This document shows positions 30,373 through 38,599 of a stretch of DNA of 46,842 nucleotides, piece after piece (within the stretch, counting starts at the first letter, position 1; each line of letters starts with the position of its first letter). The stretch spans positions 1-46,842 of the forward strand of contig JANXBA010000018.1 of assembly GCA_025062075.1 (NCBI GenBank). Direction: 5' to 3'. Both the position numbers and the translations under genes were made by a program. Below the pieces are notes generated by a model. It searched no databases, was not told the DNA's origin, and saw only the letters and a program-made list of their open reading frames with translations. Source of the DNA: Aquificaceae bacterium. GTDB lineage: Bacteria; Aquificota; Aquificia; Aquificales; Aquificaceae.

Positions 30373-31653
30373 ATGCACATAGAGGACTTAAGGCACCCTG
30401 CCTGGCGGTACAACGAAAGGCTGAAGTTTCTCAAAGAGAGAGGGCAGGTACTGGCCCAAGAGTACGAGCCCGTAGTGAGAGAAATTATCCAGCGAGTGCG
30501 GGAAGAAGGAGACAGAGCTCTCTTGGAATACACCAAGAGGTTTGACGGCCTTGAACTCACTCCGCAGACCATAGAACTGCCCTACGAGGAGCTGGAGAGG
30601 GCCTACGAAGAGGTGGAAGAGGAAGTAAGGTCCGCCCTGGAGGTGGCCCACGACAGAATAAAGAGGTTTCACGAAAAGCAGGTGGAAAAGGGCTTTCTGG
30701 TGGAAGAGGAGGGCATACTCTTAGGTAGCAGGGTCATACCCTTGGAGAGGGTAGGTATATACGTGCCGGGCGGGAAGGCCTCCTACCCTTCCACCGTGCT
30801 CATGAACGCAGTCCCTGCGGTGGTGGCAGGCGTAGAAGAGGTGGTGATGGTCTCCCCCAGACCCAGCAAGTACACCTTAGCGGCCGCCTTCATCGCAGGC
30901 GTGAGTAGGGTCTACCAAGTGGGTGGGGCGCAGGCGGTGGCAGGTCTTGCCTTTGGCACGGAGAGCCTTCCCAAGGTGGACAAAATAGTAGGTCCGGGCA
31001 ACGTGTACGTGGCCCTTGCCAAAAAGCTCCTCTACGGCGTGGTGGACATAGACATGGTGGCTGGGCCCTCCGAGATACTCGTAATCGCAGACGGCACTGT
31101 GGACCCCCACTGGTGTGCCTGCGACCTCCTGTCTCAGGCAGAGCACGACGAGCTGGCGGGCGCCTTCATGATAACCACGAGAGAAGACTACGCCAGAGAG
31201 GTGGTCCTGTGGGTAAACAGGCTCTTGGAGGAGTTTCCCAGAAGGGAGATAGCCAGGAGCTCAGTGGAGAAGTTTGGCACCATCTTTCTGGTGGAGGACC
31301 TACGCAAGGCCTGCGAGGTGGCCAACCACATAGCCCCCGAGCACCTGGAGGTGCTCACCGAAGAGCCCTTCGCCCTCCTGCCATACATAAAGCATGCAGG
31401 GGCTGTCTTTCTGGGCAAGTACGCCACCGAACCCTTAGGAGACTACCTGCTGGGACCTAACCACACCCTACCTACGGGAGGGACCGCCCGATTTTTCTCC
31501 CCGCTGGGCGTGTACCACTTCGTAAAGAGGAGCTCCGTCATGTACCTGTCCCGAGAAGGCTTTGAACGCGTAGCAGAGCCTGCGGAGCACCTGGCCAAGG
31601 CGGAGGGACTGCAAGCCCACTACTACGCGGTGAGAGTAAGGAAAGAAGCATGA
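30373..31653 (+). CDS. hisD: Histidinol dehydrogenase
   Basis: A 426-residue zinc- and NAD-dependent enzyme that oxidises L-histidinol to histidine in two steps, the last reactions of histidine synthesis. Recognisable features are VGIYVPGGKASYPSTVLMNA (about residues 125-144), VYQVGGAQAVAGLAFGT, the signature DMVAGPSEILVIAD (about 227-240), LLSQAEHDELAGAFMIT with zinc-ligand Gln/His, and the catalytic AEHL region ANHIAPEHLEVL. The length is normal. There is no ribosome site; TAAAAT (30361-30366), sharing bases with the hspR stop, ends 6 bases before the ATG. No other his genes are nearby. Confidence 0.96.
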   Translation: MHIEDLRHPAWRYNERLKFLKERGQVLAQEYEPVVREIIQRVREEGDRALLEYTKRFDGLELTPQTIELPYEELERAYEEVEEEVRSALEVAHDRIKRFHEKQVEKGFLVEEEGILLGSRVIPLERVGIYVPGGKASYPSTVLMNAVPAVVAGVEEVVMVSPRPSKYTLAAAFIAGVSRVYQVGGAQAVAGLAFGTESLPKVDKIVGPGNVYVALAKKLLYGVVDIDMVAGPSEILVIADGTVDPHWCACDLLSQAEHDELAGAFMITTREDYAREVVLWVNRLLEEFPRREIARSSVEKFGTIFLVEDLRKACEVANHIAPEHLEVLTEEPFALLPYIKHAGAVFLGKYATEPLGDYLLGPNHTLPTGGTARFFSPLGVYHFVKRSSVMYLSREGFERVAEPAEHLAKAEGLQAHYYAVRVRKEA

Positions 31654-32189
31654 AAAAGCTGGCTTGGGCGTTGCCCTTTTTGTTTTCCTGCGCACCCCTC
31701 GTCTGCCCTGAGGCGGACGCCATAAGACAGAACTACCAGCAGGCGACCGCACCCAGCTCCTACCAAGCGAGCCTGTCGATTAGATATGGTCTTATCCGAG
31801 CGCCCCTACAAGTTCAAAAAAAGGAGGGCAGGTTTACTGTGGAGAGTCAGAGCGGTGAGCTAAGTCTGGACAGGCTCTGCGTGGCAGGGGCGTGCCTTGA
31901 GGTGCCTATAAACCCCGACGGCGTACTCTTTGGCAAAGTGCTAAAAGGTGGAGAGAAGGTGCAGTGCTCTAAGGCAGGACTTGTCTTCCAGTCGGAGGAG
32001 GGCTGGCTCCGCCTCCGCCATGTTTTCAAGGAAGGAAGGCTCAATCAGGTAGAGGTTTTAGATACGAAAAACAACAGGGTTTTGCGCCTCAACTACTTGG
32101 ACTGGGCAAAAGAGGGCTACGCCAGAGCGATAAAGGTGGAGACAGAGAGCTTGAGCCTTCTGCTCACGGTGGATAGCTTAAAATTTTAG
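31650..32189 (+). CDS. Putative outer-membrane lipoprotein, LolB/DUF4292-like
   Basis: A 179-residue protein with a lipoprotein signal (MKKLAWALPFLFSCAPLVC) whose lipobox LFSC puts the acylated Cys at about residue 14. The mature part alternates beta-strand-like segments: YQASLSIRYGLIRAPLQVQK, GRFTVESQSGELSLDRLCVA, VLRLNYLDWAKEGYARAIKV. This recalls the LolB/DUF4292 half-barrel lipoproteins that handle lipids or lipoproteins at the outer membrane; the match is by pattern and tentative. It overlaps hisD by four bases (ATGA) and directly precedes lgt, the enzyme that would acylate it. Confidence 0.6.
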   Translation: MKKLAWALPFLFSCAPLVCPEADAIRQNYQQATAPSSYQASLSIRYGLIRAPLQVQKKEGRFTVESQSGELSLDRLCVAGACLEVPINPDGVLFGKVLKGGEKVQCSKAGLVFQSEEGWLRLRHVFKEGRLNQVEVLDTKNNRVLRLNYLDWAKEGYARAIKVETESLSLLLTVDSLKF

Positions 32190-32191
32190 CC

Positions 32192-33004
32192 ATGTATCCC
32201 GTGCTGATAGAAGTCTTTGGGTTGAAAATATACACCTACGGGGTGATGGTGGCCATCGGTGCCCTCATAGCCTACTGGCTACTGCTCCGCTTTGCCCGGA
32301 GGGAGGGCATGAACCCAAACCACGTGGAGAACGCCCTTCTGCTGGCTCTTCTGCTGGGCATAGTGGGGGGAAGGCTATCCTATGTGGTGGAGCATCCCGA
32401 ACAGTTGAGGTCTTTTAAAGACATTTTTGCCATATGGAACGGGGGTATGACCTTCTTCGGGGGTTTGATGGGTGGCATCTTGGGCGCCCTGATAGCCATG
32501 GCACGCTACCGACTGCCCTTTTGGAAGACCGCGGACATGGCGGTAGTAGCCCTGAGCATAGCCCACGCAATGGGCAGGTTAGGATGCACCTCCGCAGGCT
32601 GTTGCTACGGTAAGCCCTTCCCCGCAGAGACCTCCGCCCTGCCGGGGCTTTACCTGTCGGAGCGCTTTCCCTTCTTCTACTTGGTTTTTCCGCCGGGTGC
32701 GGTAGCACCTCCTTACATGCCCCTCTATCCCACTCAGCTCATGGAGTTCTTGGGCTTGTTGGTTATATTCTCCCTGCTCCTTCTGGCTTACAAGAAAAAG
32801 CCCTTTGACGGCTTTGTCTTTTCCCTCTACATGCTCCTGTACGGCAGTATGAGGTTTTTCTTGGAGTTCTTCAGGGGTGTGACGCCACCTTTGGAGGGCG
32901 TGGGGCTCACCTGGAACCAGCTGGTGGCCATGAGCATGGTGCTCCTGTCTGCAGTGCTTGCCTTTTGGCTCTTCAGAGAGAGCAGGCATGAGAAGGTGGC
33001 TTAG
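32192..33004 (+). CDS. lgt: Prolipoprotein diacylglyceryl transferase
   Basis: A 270-residue inner-membrane enzyme that transfers diacylglycerol from phosphatidylglycerol to the lipobox Cys of prolipoproteins. The Lgt signature HAMGRLGCTSAGCCYGKP (about residues 125-142) and the helices LKIYTYGVMVAIGALIAYWL and GGMTFFGGLMGGILGALIAM with catalytic His/Arg/Gly positions are clear, with seven hydrophobic segments. No Shine-Dalgarno site; TAAAAT (32179-32184) ends 7 bases before the ATG, overlapping the end of the lipoprotein gene. Its end overlaps the sppA start by 17 bases. Confidence 0.96.
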   Translation: MYPVLIEVFGLKIYTYGVMVAIGALIAYWLLLRFARREGMNPNHVENALLLALLLGIVGGRLSYVVEHPEQLRSFKDIFAIWNGGMTFFGGLMGGILGALIAMARYRLPFWKTADMAVVALSIAHAMGRLGCTSAGCCYGKPFPAETSALPGLYLSERFPFFYLVFPPGAVAPPYMPLYPTQLMEFLGLLVIFSLLLLAYKKKPFDGFVFSLYMLLYGSMRFFLEFFRGVTPPLEGVGLTWNQLVAMSMVLLSAVLAFWLFRESRHEKVA

Positions 33005-33833
33005 AAGGTTATTAATCGTAGGGATAGCAGTCATGGCTTTAGGTTTTGTTGGTTCTTTGCTGGCGAGGCTTCCAGTGGGGGAGCGTATAGCGGTCCTGAA
33101 GGTAAAGGGAGCTCTGATAGAGCCAGACCGCATAGTGGTAAAGGTGCAGCAGGCAAAGGAGGACAGAAGCGTCAAGGCAATGGTCCTGAGGGTGGATAGC
33201 CCGGGTGGGTCGGTGGGTGCCTCTCAGGAGATATACAGAGCTCTGGAAGACTTCAAGGCCTCCGGCAAGCCCTTGGTGGTCTCCATGGGAAACGTGGCCG
33301 CCTCTGGGGCTTACTACATCTCCGCCCCGGCGGACTATATCTTTGCCAATCCGGGCACCATAACGGGCAGTATAGGCGTGATCATCCAGCACACGGAGCT
33401 TAAAGAGCTCTTTGAAAAGCTCGGCATAAAGACTACCTCCATCAAGACGGGCAAGTTCAAGGACACCCTGTCCCCCTTTAGGGAGCTCTCCCAAGAAGAG
33501 AAGGAGTACCTGCAGGAGACCGTCCAAGACGCCTACGAGCAGTTTCTGCAGGCCATTCTCAAGTACAGGTCGAAGAAGATATCGGAGGAGGAGCTCAGAA
33601 GGGTGGCAGACGGAAGGGTGTTCACAGGCAAGGTGGCGAAGGAGCTGGGGCTGGTGGACGGGCTGGGGAACCTTCAAGATGCCATAAACAAGGCAAGGGA
33701 GCTCTCAAAGGCACCTCAGGCACGAGTCTTTTACATAGAGGAAAGAAAAGGCCTCCTGCGCCGTCTTGTGGAGGAGAACTTCCAGAGCCTGACGCACCAC
33801 TACCCCCTGATGCTCTACTACCTTATGAGATAG
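32988..33833 (+). CDS. sppA: Signal peptide peptidase SppA (short form)
   Basis: A 281-residue membrane-anchored serine protease that degrades cleaved signal peptides. It has an N-terminal anchor (RRLLIVGIAVMALGFVGSLL), VLRVDSPGGSVGASQEIYRA, the nucleophile Ser in GNVAASGAYYISAPADYI (about residue 105), and the general-base Lys in KTTSIKTGKFKDTLSPFREL (about 157). It is the single-domain form that assembles as an octamer. The start at 32988 gives the anchor directly and overlaps lgt; an earlier ATG at 32958 would prepend hydrophilic residues. The end overlaps the convergent GT39 gene by 16 bases. Confidence 0.93.
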   Translation: MRRWLRRLLIVGIAVMALGFVGSLLARLPVGERIAVLKVKGALIEPDRIVVKVQQAKEDRSVKAMVLRVDSPGGSVGASQEIYRALEDFKASGKPLVVSMGNVAASGAYYISAPADYIFANPGTITGSIGVIIQHTELKELFEKLGIKTTSIKTGKFKDTLSPFRELSQEEKEYLQETVQDAYEQFLQAILKYRSKKISEEELRRVADGRVFTGKVAKELGLVDGLGNLQDAINKARELSKAPQARVFYIEERKGLLRRLVEENFQSLTHHYPLMLYYLMR

Positions 33834-35089
33834 TGCCCTTTACACTCCAGCAGGAGGTAAAGCCCGTCAAACTCCCTACCCCTCAGGAGCTCCGCACAGC
33901 CGGGAAAGCTCTCCCGATAATTTTCCTTGGTAACCACCAGACCTTGAGCCTGAGAGGGCTGTTGCAGAGTTTTTACGCACTTTCCCGAGTAGAAGACCAG
34001 AGCAGAGTCCTCCGCCCTGTAGAAGTGAGTAGGGCCTAAGTAATTTTGGACGATAGGGTAGGCTTTGGGCGTGAACCTTTGCCCTTCATACAGGTGCAGA
34101 GCAAGCAGGAGGAGAAAGAGCACTCCAACGGAGACCACCACCGTCCGGCGCAGATACCCGTCGCTGGTCACATGGGCCAAAAGGAGAGCTAGGGCAGGGT
34201 AGGCCAGTAAGATGTAGTGGTGGAGTTTGTTGCTGGCAAGACTGAAAAAGAGCAAAACAAAGAGAACCCACAGGAGTAGCGGAGTCCACTCTCTTCTAAA
34301 GCTCCTGAAAAGCTTAGGATACAGGGGCAGGTACCACAGAGTCCCCAGGGCTATCACGGGCAGGTAGTAGTAGAAAGGCGCTGGGTGGGTGGAGCGCTCC
34401 CCCGTGTACCTCATCAGGTTTTCGTAGATAAAGAACCTGTAAAAGTACTCGTAGCCGTGCTGGAGAAACATGGCCACATACCAAGAAAAGCCCACAAGCA
34501 AGAAAAGGGCTACCCCCTTGGGCTCCAAAAAGTCTAACCTCCTCCTCCACAGGGTGTATATGCCTACCGCCAGCACCACACCTACAGGTCCTTTGGTGAG
34601 AAAGGTCAGGGCAAGGGAGAGCCAGCCCAAGGTAAACCTGCCCCTTAAGAAAAGAAAAAGCCCCAGCATGGCCAAGAAGGTGTTTAACATCTCTGGCACC
34701 ACCGCCCTGGACTCCACCCAAAGGTGGGGAAAGGTCATAAGAACGAGCCCGGCCTTAAAGGCCACCTCTCTGGAGAAAAGGTCTCTGGCCATAAGGTAGG
34801 TGAGTGCCACCAGTCCAGTGGCGGACAGCCCGGAGACCAACCTTGCGGAGAACTCGTTAAGACCCAGCAGGAGAGAGCTCCCGACCACTAGCCAGTAAAG
34901 CAGAGGCGGCTTTTCAAAGCGGGGCAGGCAGTTGTACTGGGGCGACACGAGGTCTCCCGTCCTTAGCATGTTCAGGACCGCCCCCATGTTCCTGCCCTCG
35001 TCCAGAGAGGTGAAGGAGAGAACCCAATTCCCAGAGAGGAAGAAAACAGCAGATAGTATCAGTAGAAGAAAGAGACCAGAAGAGAGCAT
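33818..35089 (-). CDS. GT39/ArnT-family membrane glycosyltransferase
   Basis: A 423-residue protein with about 11 hydrophobic segments and the GT39/PMT-type catalytic loop after the first helix: FTSLDEGRNMGAVLNMLRTG (about 29-48, catalytic Asp-Glu), then RFEKPPLLYWLVVGSSLLLG. ArnT-like enzymes move a sugar from undecaprenyl phosphate to lipid A or to proteins in the periplasm; the acceptor is unknown. The C-terminal periplasmic part is short and carries ADSALVFYSGKCVKTL. It overlaps the PAP2 phosphatase gene by 31 bases, linking it to lipid-phosphate chemistry. Confidence 0.85.
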   Translation of the reverse strand: MLSSGLFLLLILSAVFFLSGNWVLSFTSLDEGRNMGAVLNMLRTGDLVSPQYNCLPRFEKPPLLYWLVVGSSLLLGLNEFSARLVSGLSATGLVALTYLMARDLFSREVAFKAGLVLMTFPHLWVESRAVVPEMLNTFLAMLGLFLFLRGRFTLGWLSLALTFLTKGPVGVVLAVGIYTLWRRRLDFLEPKGVALFLLVGFSWYVAMFLQHGYEYFYRFFIYENLMRYTGERSTHPAPFYYYLPVIALGTLWYLPLYPKLFRSFRREWTPLLLWVLFVLLFFSLASNKLHHYILLAYPALALLLAHVTSDGYLRRTVVVSVGVLFLLLLALHLYEGQRFTPKAYPIVQNYLGPTHFYRAEDSALVFYSGKCVKTLQQPSQAQGLVVTKENYRESFPGCAELLRGREFDGLYLLLECKGHYLIR

Positions 35090-35559
35090 AGCACACCTAC
35101 GGTCCAGCCTGCCACCACATCCAGGGGAAAGTGAGCGCCCATGTAAACCCGGCCGTAGCCTATGAGAAGGGGGTAGAGCAAAAGGGCAGGCTTGAGCCAG
35201 TGCGGAGAGCCTTCAATCAAGGACAGGGCGATGGTGGTGGCCATGGCGGTGTCTCCCGAAGGAAAAGACTTCAGCCTGAGTCTTTCTAAGGCGTACACCT
35301 TTCTGAGGGTCGCAGACGGCCGCTTTGCTCTGAAGGTGTACTTCAACACTTTGACCACCAGAGCCTGAAGGAGGAGGGCAAGCGTGTACTGGACTAGTCT
35401 GGAGTCCTCTGTGAGGAGCAACAGCACGCCCAGCAGAGCTCCGAACCAGCCCTTGCCCAGGAGGTAAAAGTATCTGTAGAAGACATCAAGCACCGGGTGG
35501 CGGTGGTGGTTTACCTGGTAAAACAACCAGTAGTTGAGGCTAAACTTTTCTATGTCCAT
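35059..35559 (-). CDS. PAP2-family lipid phosphatase
   Basis: A 166-residue integral membrane phosphatase of the PAP2 superfamily. All three motifs are present: KYTFRAKRPSATL (C1, K-x6-RP), SFPSGDTAMATTIALSL (C2, with PSGD in place of the usual PSGH) and GYGRVYMGAHFPLDVVAGW (C3, with the catalytic His). PSGD members include lipid A phosphatases and undecaprenyl-diphosphate phosphatases. Given the neighbour GT39 transferase, a substrate such as lipid A or undecaprenyl diphosphate is plausible but inferred. The start overlaps the end of the next upstream gene by ten bases. Confidence 0.88.
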   Translation of the reverse strand: MDIEKFSLNYWLFYQVNHHRHPVLDVFYRYFYLLGKGWFGALLGVLLLLTEDSRLVQYTLALLLQALVVKVLKYTFRAKRPSATLRKVYALERLRLKSFPSGDTAMATTIALSLIEGSPHWLKPALLLYPLLIGYGRVYMGAHFPLDVVAGWTVGVLCSLLVSFFY

Positions 35560-35975
35560 CTATAGACTATCTTGCCCCTTTGCACCTCCTCGGGCATCAG
35601 CACCACCTTCTGGTCGCTCATAAAAGAAACGAAGCCTTCAATCAGACCTGCGAAGAAGTAAATCACGGGCGAGTTGAGAAGGTCCTCCCCCACGATGGCG
35701 TTGGTAAAAACATCCTCCGACGCCACCACATTGTTGCCTTGAACACCTATAGACTGAGCAAAGCCTAAACTCTCCAAGATGGCGCACGCTCTTCTTAGCG
35801 CCTCCTCCTTGGGGAGCACCTCAGGGAAGTGACCTATCAGGCTCTCCAAGAGCTTGGGGCCTGCCTGCTTGCCTGCGTCCCGCATGACCGCCTTTGCCCC
35901 TTTGTCACCTACCAGGTTTTTCACGCCCTCCGCCATGTTTACTATGGCAAGTAGTAGCACATCCGCTTCTATCAT
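35550..35975 (-). CDS. Uncharacterised protein, possibly small-ligand-binding (V4R-like)
   Basis: A 141-residue soluble protein that I do not recognise with certainty. The N-terminal half is helical (IEADVLLLAIVNMAEGVKNL; AGKQAGPKLLESLIGHFPEV; EEALRRACAILESLGFAQSI). The second half alternates strands and helices (NNVVASEDVFTNAIVGEDLL, PVIYFFAGLIEGFVSFMSDQ). This arrangement, with a central G-K-x-x-G-x-x-L helix, resembles V4R/heme-NO-type ligand-binding folds, a weak structural impression. The start at 35975 has GGGAG upstream and TAAAAT further on; a GTG four codons earlier is possible. It overlaps the PAP2 start, suggesting joint expression. Confidence 0.45.
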   Translation of the reverse strand: MIEADVLLLAIVNMAEGVKNLVGDKGAKAVMRDAGKQAGPKLLESLIGHFPEVLPKEEALRRACAILESLGFAQSIGVQGNNVVASEDVFTNAIVGEDLLNSPVIYFFAGLIEGFVSFMSDQKVVLMPEEVQRGKIVYRWT

Positions 35976-36054
35976 CCGTTCACTCCCTTCCCCTATTTTA
36001 GCACACACCGCAGAGGGCTAGGTTAATGACTTCTTAGCCCCTTATAAGAAACTC

Positions 36055-37416
36055 TTAACCTACTGACTCGTATATTCTCCCTCTGAACTGCGCACCCAAG
36101 GAGCGGGCCAGGTCTTCGGTCCGCTTCATGTCCACTCCCTCGTAGTCCACTGCGGTGGCCACCACCCTAAAGCCCTCTCGTACCGCCTCCTTTATGAACT
36201 CCACCACGTGCTTGAAGGCCTCTTGCTGGGCGGGTTTGCACACCTGCTGATAGGTCTCTGGGTCCGGGGCGTTGAGGCTCACAGACCACACGTCCACCAA
36301 CCCTTTGAGCTCTCTTAGGCTCTCCTTGGGAAGGAAGGTAAACATAAGGCCGTTGGTGTCCACCCTTACTTTACCGCCTTTTTGCTTTACCCAGCGTGCA
36401 ATCTCTTTTAGCGCAGAAAACCTCAGTGTGGGCTCTCCGTAACCGCAGAAGACCACCTCCTCGTACTGTGTGGGGTCGCCTATTTCCTTTATGACTTCTT
36501 CCACCGTGGGGTCTCGGGACACCCACACCCAGTAGCCCTTCACCATGAAGTTTCTCTCCCTCTCCCTTTGGCAGAAGGTGCAGTGAAGGTTGCACTTGTT
36601 GGTCAGGTTGATGTAGAGCCTGTTGTTTATCCTGTAGGTGATGCTCTCTTTTTTCCTCTCTGAGAGGAGGTTAAAGAGCAGTTTGGCGTTTTCTGCGGTC
36701 ATCCTCTCCACGTCCTGGGGCGTGCTGTTAGGCACCAGCTGGGCCAGGGCTTCTATTACGTGCCTAAGGTAGGGGGGCTTGTTGGGTTTGCCCCGCACGG
36801 GCTGAGGTGCCAAGAAGGGTGCGTCCGTCTCCACAAGGAGCCTGTAGGTGGGCGTCTTTTTGACCACTTCCCTCAGCCCTGTAGCGCTTGGGTAAGTGAT
36901 TATCCCAGAGTAGGATATGTAAAAGCCCAAGTCCGCACAGGCTCTCATGAACTCGTAAGAGCCGGTAAAGCAGTGCATGACGCCACCTACTTCGTAGGCT
37001 TTCTCTTCCTTGAGTATGCGTAGAGTGTCCTGCTCCGCCTCTCGGGAGTGGACCACTATGGGGAGGCCCAGCTCCCGGGCTATGGATATCTGCCTTCGGA
37101 AGACCTCTTCCTGCCTTTTTTTGTCCGAGTAGTTCTTGTAGTAGTCCAGGCCCATCTCTCCCAGAGCCCTCACCTTTGGGTGACGGGCCACCTCTTTGAG
37201 CCACTGGAAGTCCTGCTCTCCCACCTTGTCCGCCTCGTGGGGGTGAAAGCCCACCGCACAGTACACGTGGTGATGCTCCTCTGCTAACCTTAGGGCATTG
37301 CCTATGGTCTTGCGGTCGTAGCCTACGGTTATCAGGTACTCTAAGTCCTTGTCTTGGAGCGTTTGCCTGAGCTCTTCCTCTTCCAAAAGGTCTAAGTGGC
37401 AGTGCGTGTCCACCAT
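36055..37416 (-). CDS. TatD-family nuclease fused to a TatD-associated radical SAM domain
   Basis: A 453-residue two-domain protein. Residues 1 to about 260 are a complete TatD metal-dependent hydrolase: MVDTHCHLDL, GFHPHEADKV, RALGEMGLDYYKNY, LPIVVHSREAEQD, VMHCFTGSYEF and VETDAPFLAP supply the metal ligands. Residues about 275-453 form a radical SAM domain: INLTNKCNLHCTFCQRERER with the Cx3Cx2C cluster, VFCGYGEPTLRFSALKEIAR and VRVDTNGLMFTF. Radical SAM proteins next to TatD genes form a known family; here both are one polypeptide. The reaction of the SAM part is unknown. ATG 37416 starts exactly at the TatD core; GTG 37434 would add six residues. Confidence 0.9.
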   Translation of the reverse strand: MVDTHCHLDLLEEEELRQTLQDKDLEYLITVGYDRKTIGNALRLAEEHHHVYCAVGFHPHEADKVGEQDFQWLKEVARHPKVRALGEMGLDYYKNYSDKKRQEEVFRRQISIARELGLPIVVHSREAEQDTLRILKEEKAYEVGGVMHCFTGSYEFMRACADLGFYISYSGIITYPSATGLREVVKKTPTYRLLVETDAPFLAPQPVRGKPNKPPYLRHVIEALAQLVPNSTPQDVERMTAENAKLLFNLLSERKKESITYRINNRLYINLTNKCNLHCTFCQRERERNFMVKGYWVWVSRDPTVEEVIKEIGDPTQYEEVVFCGYGEPTLRFSALKEIARWVKQKGGKVRVDTNGLMFTFLPKESLRELKGLVDVWSVSLNAPDPETYQQVCKPAQQEAFKHVVEFIKEAVREGFRVVATAVDYEGVDMKRTEDLARSLGAQFRGRIYESVG

Positions 37417-37448
37417 CGGTAGAAAAGATACCACCTAAGCAAGGCTTT

Positions 37449-38582
37449 TCAAGGGTTGTTTTTTACTCCTGAGGTGGTCTCTGCCTTCTCCCTTGCCCTC
37501 CAGCGAAGAAACTCCTCTATCAGGGGCTCTATCTCGCCGTCCATGACCGCTTGCACGTTGCCCACTTCCAGCCCCGTCCTGAGGTCCTTAACCATCTGGT
37601 AGGGTTGAAAGACGTAAGACCTTATCTGGTAGCCCCAGCCTATGTCGGTTTTCTCACCCTCCAAGGACTTTTTCTTCTCCTCCAGCTTCTGGAGCTCCAG
37701 CTGGTAGAGTTTGGCCTTGAGAAGTTCCAGAGCCTTGAGGCGGTTCTGGAGCTGAGACCTCTCCTGCTGACAGGAAACCACTATACCCGTAGGTTTATGC
37801 CTGAGCCTTACCGCGGTATCCGTCTTGTTCACGTACTGACCGCCCGCTCCGCTGGCTCTGAAGGTCTCCATCTCTATGTCCTCTTCCCTTATCTCTATGT
37901 TTATGGTCTCGTCTATCTGGGGTGCTACGCTCACTGAGGCAAAGGAGGTGTGCCTTCTGGCGTTGGCGTCAAAGGGGGAAATCCTGACCAGTCTGTGGAC
38001 GCCGTGCTCCCCTTTGAGGTATCCGTAGGCATAAGGACCCTTTATCAGCAGGGTAGCGCTCTTTATGCCCGCCACGTCGTCGGGGTTTATGTCCACCAGC
38101 TCCACCTCGTAGCCCCTTCTCTCCGCCCAGCGCCTGTACATGCGCAGGAGCATGCTGGCCCAGTCGCAGGCCTCCGTCCCGCCCGCACCCGCCTGAACGG
38201 TAAGGTAGGCATTTTTGGCGTCCATTTCCTCCGAGAGAAAGGCCTTTACCTCCATGTCCCTCAGAGGTTTTTCTACGCCCTCTAACTCCTCCGAGAGCAT
38301 CTGCACTGCCTCAAGGTCTTCCTCCGGCGTTACCTGAGTTAGCTCCTCCACGTCCTGTAAGGTTTTCTCTATGCGTTCCAACTCTTTGAGGTTCTCCTCT
38401 ATCCACCTCCTTCTCTGGGTGAGGCTCTTTGCCCTTTCCGGGTCGCTCCAGAAGTCCTCAGAAGCCATCTGTCTGTCTATCTCCTGGAGCTCCCTGCTGA
38501 GAGTCTCTGGGTTAAAGGTGGACTTGACGTCCTCCAGCTTTTCCTTCAGGGTTTGCAGTTTCTCTTTTAGCTGTGCAAGCAT
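37449..38582 (-). CDS. prfB: Peptide chain release factor 2
   Basis: A 377-residue class I release factor reading UAA and UGA. It has an N-terminal coiled-coil domain, the RF2 codon-recognition tripeptide SPF in [20 protein letters not shown] (about residue 205), and the catalytic GGQ in [20 protein letters not shown] (about 250). The gene reads through in one frame from the start: the programmed +1 frameshift (in-frame TGA near codon 25) found in many bacteria is absent. TATATT lies 7 bases before the ATG with no Shine-Dalgarno site; rimI diverges 17 bp away. The TatD-radical SAM gene follows. Confidence 0.96.
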   Translation of the reverse strand: MLAQLKEKLQTLKEKLEDVKSTFNPETLSRELQEIDRQMASEDFWSDPERAKSLTQRRRWIEENLKELERIEKTLQDVEELTQVTPEEDLEAVQMLSEELEGVEKPLRDMEVKAFLSEEMDAKNAYLTVQAGAGGTEACDWASMLLRMYRRWAERRGYEVELVDINPDDVAGIKSATLLIKGPYAYGYLKGEHGVHRLVRISPFDANARRHTSFASVSVAPQIDETINIEIREEDIEMETFRASGAGGQYVNKTDTAVRLRHKPTGIVVSCQQERSQLQNRLKALELLKAKLYQLELQKLEEKKKSLEGEKTDIGWGYQIRSYVFQPYQMVKDLRTGLEVGNVQAVMDGEIEPLIEEFLRWRAREKAETTSGVKNNP

Positions 38583-38599
38583 AGGTTTTAATATAACTC
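38583..38599. promoter_or_regulatory. 17-bp bidirectional promoter spacer, prfB / rimI
   Basis: The start codons of prfB (minus, 38582) and rimI (plus, 38600) are again separated by exactly 17 bp, AGGTTTTAATATAACTC on the plus strand. Read toward prfB it contains TATATT with gap 7. Read toward rimI it contains TAATAT (gap 5) or TATAAC (gap 2). Its prfB-oriented form agrees with the surE/dnaC-like spacer at 12 of 17 positions, sharing TATATT-N2-AACCT before the ATG. Confidence 0.55.
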
